Assembly: GCA_044352985.1 (NCBI GenBank)
Contig: JBILCU010000007.1
Coordinates: 1 to 64,000 of the forward strand
Reading direction: 5' to 3'
DNA from: JADJDM01 sp044352985
Lineage (GTDB): Bacteria > Bacteroidota > Bacteroidia > B-17B0 > Aurantibacillaceae
Length of the DNA: 64,000 nucleotides
Shown: positions 61,454-64,000 of the stretch, piece after piece
How positions within the stretch are numbered: the first letter of the stretch is position 1
Layout: every line of letters begins with the position of its first letter
Position numbers and translations under genes: made by a program
The notes under the pieces: generated by a model
The model's database searches: none
Seen by the model: the letters and a program-made list of their open reading frames with translations, nothing else
Told to the model about the DNA's origin: nothing

Positions 61454-61990
61454 TTATTTCAAAAGTTTAGCAATAATTTTTGCTAACTCTCCTGAGTATT
61501 GAGAACCAATTCTATATGTTAATCCGTCTTTGTCTTTTAATTCTACAAATTCATCTCCACCAGTATAAAATCGTATTATTCCATTAGCGTGTAAGTTGTA
61601 AACAGGCCGTCTGAACCAATTTGGCTTGTATCGTAATTTTTTTACCGTGTGTACGTTTCTCAAGTCAATTTTTACTCTTCTTGCATTCCAAAAACCATCT
61701 AATAAAATGTAGTTTTCATAAACTCGCGTATGCGTATGAAGAATAAATACCAGTAATGCAGAAATAAGTAATATGAGCATGCCCAGTAAAAAAAATACTT
61801 CGCCCGATTTAGGGAAATTACTAACTGGGTATGGAACAATCTCTATTCCGGAAACTTCTACCGGATTTGGGTTTTCGCTCCAATAATATCCAATAAAACA
61901 AAAAAGGGCAAATCCCATACGTAATGTTACAGAGAATTTGTTGTGACCTAAAAACTGTTTTTCTTCAAATTTGATGTCATCTTGGGTCAT
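61454..61990 (-). CDS. Two-helix membrane protein with PH-like C-terminus, unknown function
   Basis: A 178-residue protein with two transmembrane segments (about 23-38 and 63-86). A C-terminal strand-rich domain (about 90-178, including RVYENYILLDGFWN, VKKLRYKPNWFRRP and FVELKDKDGLTYRIG) resembles bacterial pleckstrin-like domains. No enzyme motif is present. Its start overlaps the tilS end by 14 bp, so translation is coupled. The function is unknown to me. Confidence 0.65.
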   Translation of the reverse strand: MTQDDIKFEEKQFLGHNKFSVTLRMGFALFCFIGYYWSENPNPVEVSGIEIVPYPVSNFPKSGEVFFLLGMLILLISALLVFILHTHTRVYENYILLDGFWNARRVKIDLRNVHTVKKLRYKPNWFRRPVYNLHANGIIRFYTGGDEFVELKDKDGLTYRIGSQYSGELAKIIAKLLK

Positions 61991-63308
61991 TTAATTTAAT
62001 TTCTAACGTTTCTTTAGTTAAATCGGTTACCATAAACCTTCTGTCTATTCTTTTGCCAATTATCCAAACAATTTGGTTGTTGGATGTTAATAACCATTGT
62101 TCTTTTTTTTCAAATTCGGAGTATTTATTATTTACAAAAAAATCACTTAATTTTTTTTTGCCATTTATTCCTATTGGATAATAAAAATCTCCTTTTTCCC
62201 ATTTTCTTAGCTGTAATGGAAAAGATAATTTATCTATATCAAAACAGCCAACATGTGCGGATTTAATTATGTGTGGTTTTAGATGATGAAGAAGTTTAAG
62301 TGATATAGGAAAATCAACATTCAGATCCTCTTTATTGATAAGGTAATTAAGTTGATAGCTCGTGGTGATATTTTCTTTAAAAATAATACACTCTCTATCT
62401 ATCAAACAACTAAAACGTGAGCCAACTATTTTTTTTCCTGTTTCAGGATTTAAAATCATTGTTTTTAGCTGAGGATTTAAGTCAGGAGAGAAGTGATATT
62501 GTTTCAATAAATGATGGAGTATTAAATCTAAAAATGGGCTTTGAATTAGCTCTGAAATCTTTATTATGAATTGATTGTTTTCAGCTTTTGTTATTGAAGA
62601 TAGATCCTGAATGATTTTAAATTCTACATATTTTGCGGTATCATAAAAAATAGATAGTTCCTTTTTAAAGGTATTTTCAATTTCCGGATTTACTGATTTT
62701 AGTAATGGAATAAGTTGATGTCTTAATTGATTTCTAAGGTATTTTGTTTCTCTATTGGAACTGTCTTCTACAAAAGGAATTGTATTTTCTTTTTGATAAT
62801 TATTAATTAATTCGGTTGATGCAAAAAGAAGAGGCCTTATTATGTTTCCTTGTTTTTCAGGAATACCTTTTAAGCCATTAATGCCTGTTCCTCGTAAGAG
62901 ATTGATGAAAAAGGTTTCAATAGCATCGTTCAAGTGATGCGCGGTAACTAAAAATTCAAATTTATGCTCTATTATTAATTCATTAAACCAGTTATAGCGC
63001 AGTTCTCTCGCTGCCATTTGAATTGATAAATTGTTTTTCTGGGCATATTCGTAAGTAGAGAATTTTTTTGTGTAAACGTTTATTCCTTTTTGATTGAAGT
63101 AGTTTGTTACAAATTCTTCATCTCTATCTGCCTCCTCTGCTCGTAAGCAAAAATTACAGTGCGCAACAGTAAAAGATAAATTGCTTTTTATTAAAAGATC
63201 TGCCAAAACCATCGAATCTTTTCCGCCACTTACAGCTAATAGCAATTCAGTATTAGAGTTAAAGTAATTTTTATTATTAATATGTTCATGGAATTGTTGA
63301 AGCAGCAT
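61977..63308 (-). CDS. tilS: tRNA(Ile)-lysidine synthase
   Basis: A 443-residue enzyme that attaches lysine to C34 of the CAU-anticodon tRNA-Ile so it reads AUA. The PP-loop is AVSGGKDSM (about 25-33), followed by AHCNFCLRAEEADRDEEF and TAHHLNDAIETFFINLLRGTGINGLKGI (marks AHHLNDAIETFF and RGTGINGLKGI). The C-terminal TilS domain ends LRKWEKGDFYYPIG...KKLSDFFVNNK. ATG start, only 4 nt after a promoter box. Essential in most bacteria. Confidence 0.95.
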   Translation of the reverse strand: MLLQQFHEHINNKNYFNSNTELLLAVSGGKDSMVLADLLIKSNLSFTVAHCNFCLRAEEADRDEEFVTNYFNQKGINVYTKKFSTYEYAQKNNLSIQMAARELRYNWFNELIIEHKFEFLVTAHHLNDAIETFFINLLRGTGINGLKGIPEKQGNIIRPLLFASTELINNYQKENTIPFVEDSSNRETKYLRNQLRHQLIPLLKSVNPEIENTFKKELSIFYDTAKYVEFKIIQDLSSITKAENNQFIIKISELIQSPFLDLILHHLLKQYHFSPDLNPQLKTMILNPETGKKIVGSRFSCLIDRECIIFKENITTSYQLNYLINKEDLNVDFPISLKLLHHLKPHIIKSAHVGCFDIDKLSFPLQLRKWEKGDFYYPIGINGKKKLSDFFVNNKYSEFEKKEQWLLTSNNQIVWIIGKRIDRRFMVTDLTKETLEIKLNDPR

Positions 63309-63312
63309 AAAG

Positions 63313-63320
63313 CAAAGTTA
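63313..63320 (-). promoter_or_regulatory. -7 promoter box abutting the tilS start
   Basis: The minus strand reads TAACTTTG, exact TAnnTTTG, ending 4 nt before the ATG of tilS, so the transcript would start at or next to the ATG. No -33 TTG at the usual distance. Confidence 0.4.
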
Positions 63321-63456
63321 GTGAATTCAAATAGTATAATTAGCTGATGTAGTAATTTAATAAATTGACTTGTTTATCTTGAGGCACTTTTTAAAATTAT
63401 CTAATCCTAATTAACTACACTAAAAAGAAATCATTTCAATATGTATCTTTATGGCC

Positions 63457-64000
63457 ATGAAAAAATTATTCAGTGTTTTAAAATACATTAAGGGTTATTG
63501 GGGATATGCTTCACTGAATATTTTATTTAATGTGTTGTTTTCATTTTTTTCCGTTTTCTCAATCACATTAGTTATTCCATTTTTAGATTTGTTGTTTCAG
63601 CAAAACGATAAATTAATTGCTTACAGCATGCAGCCTAAGCCTTCATTGGGATTCTCTGCCAATTCGGTTTCTGAGTTTTTTTACTATAAAATGTCAACTT
63701 TTATTACACAGCATGGAACTGATGCGGTTTCTATCTCAAAAGGTAAATTAGAGGCCTTGCTTTTTGTTTGCATTTCTGTTGCTGTATTGATTTTTTGCAA
63801 GAATTTATTTCGATACATGGCAATGTTTTTTTTAGCTCCCATTAGAAATGGTGTAGTGAGAGATTTACGAAATAAATTAATGAAAAAATCACTCGATTTG
63901 CCATTGTCATATTATAGCAATGAGCGAAAAGGAGATATCATTAGTAGAATGACGACTGATGTACAGGAAATAGAATGGAGCATTATGCAAACTCTTGAAC
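63457..64000 (+). CDS. ABC exporter, N-terminal membrane part (cut by window end)
   Basis: The reading frame is open from the ATG at 63457 to the last base (181 codons seen). The product has a hydrophobic segment at about 15-45 and another at about 107-125. It then shows the exporter-type intracellular-loop pattern VRDLRNKLMKKSLDLPLSYYSNERKGDIISRMTTDVQEIE (marks LPLSYYSNERKGDIISRM and TTDVQEIE), typical of MsbA-like lipid or drug exporters. The ATPase domain would lie outside the window. An in-frame ATG two codons earlier (63451) is also possible. Confidence 0.88.
   Translation, partial: MKKLFSVLKYIKGYWGYASLNILFNVLFSFFSVFSITLVIPFLDLLFQQNDKLIAYSMQPKPSLGFSANSVSEFFYYKMSTFITQHGTDAVSISKGKLEALLFVCISVAVLIFCKNLFRYMAMFFLAPIRNGVVRDLRNKLMKKSLDLPLSYYSNERKGDIISRMTTDVQEIEWSIMQTLE

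Overview
The window is a 64 kb piece of an AT-rich chromosome from a member of the Bacteroidota. Four lines of evidence support this. Several secreted proteins end in type IX secretion (T9SS) sorting domains. Many upstream regions carry the Bacteroidota -7 promoter box TAnnTTTG, sometimes with TTG 18-19 nt upstream. FtsZ has a long acidic linker and the C-terminal end typical of the phylum. The division/cell-wall cluster has the gene order usual for this phylum. I cannot place the organism below phylum level. Most of the window is ordinary core chromosome. I see no prophage, CRISPR array or insertion sequence.

Layout. 1-93: the 3' end of a 5S rRNA and its terminator. 141-769: an outer-membrane-type gene split by a -1 frameshift at a U-UUU-UUA heptamer. 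1.2-6.4 kb: a two-domain universal stress protein, folA, trmN6, rimM, an ElaA-like acetyltransferase, a YdeI-like protein and an M20 dipeptidase. 6.5-22 kb: a large T9SS surface protein, ispH, a DEDDh exonuclease, folC, anmK, purL, a TPR protein overlapping a very small T9SS cargo, an 891-residue membrane-anchored protein of unknown role, and a Cys/Met-metabolism PLP enzyme. 22.0-22.5 kb: a gene-free patch of REP-like palindromes. 22.5-25.9 kb: a secreted GH18-CUB protein and an ArsC-family reductase.

26.0-41.9 kb (minus strand) is an almost gapless 13-gene division and cell wall operon in the order mraZ-rsmH-ftsL-ftsI(PBP)-murE-mraY-murD-ftsW-murG-murC-ftsQ-ftsA-ftsZ. It is headed by four 10-bp-periodic MraZ boxes next to a promoter box and ends in a terminator behind ftsZ. 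It encodes the cytoplasmic peptidoglycan precursor pathway except MurA, MurB, MurF and Ddl, plus the septal SEDS/PBP pair and the FtsA-FtsZ ring.

42-54 kb: a lysophospholipid-type acyltransferase, a 44-residue lipoprotein with its own good promoter, ung, groES-groEL, two OmpA-family envelope proteins (one resembling PorE in layout), a MATE transporter, a MazG-like pyrophosphohydrolase, an OmpH/Skp-like protein, rpsT and a UMF1-type transporter. 54-58.4 kb: a TetR regulator divergent from a two-gene efflux operon. In the first gene an ABC-exporter membrane domain without its ATPase domain is fused directly to a HlyD-type adaptor, and a TolC-family gene follows. This is the most unusual locus in the window. 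58.4-64 kb: tRNA-Arg(UCU), a DEAD-box RNA helicase with a structured leader, a DsbD-N-like secreted protein, two conserved unknowns, tilS, and the start of an ABC exporter cut off by the window end.
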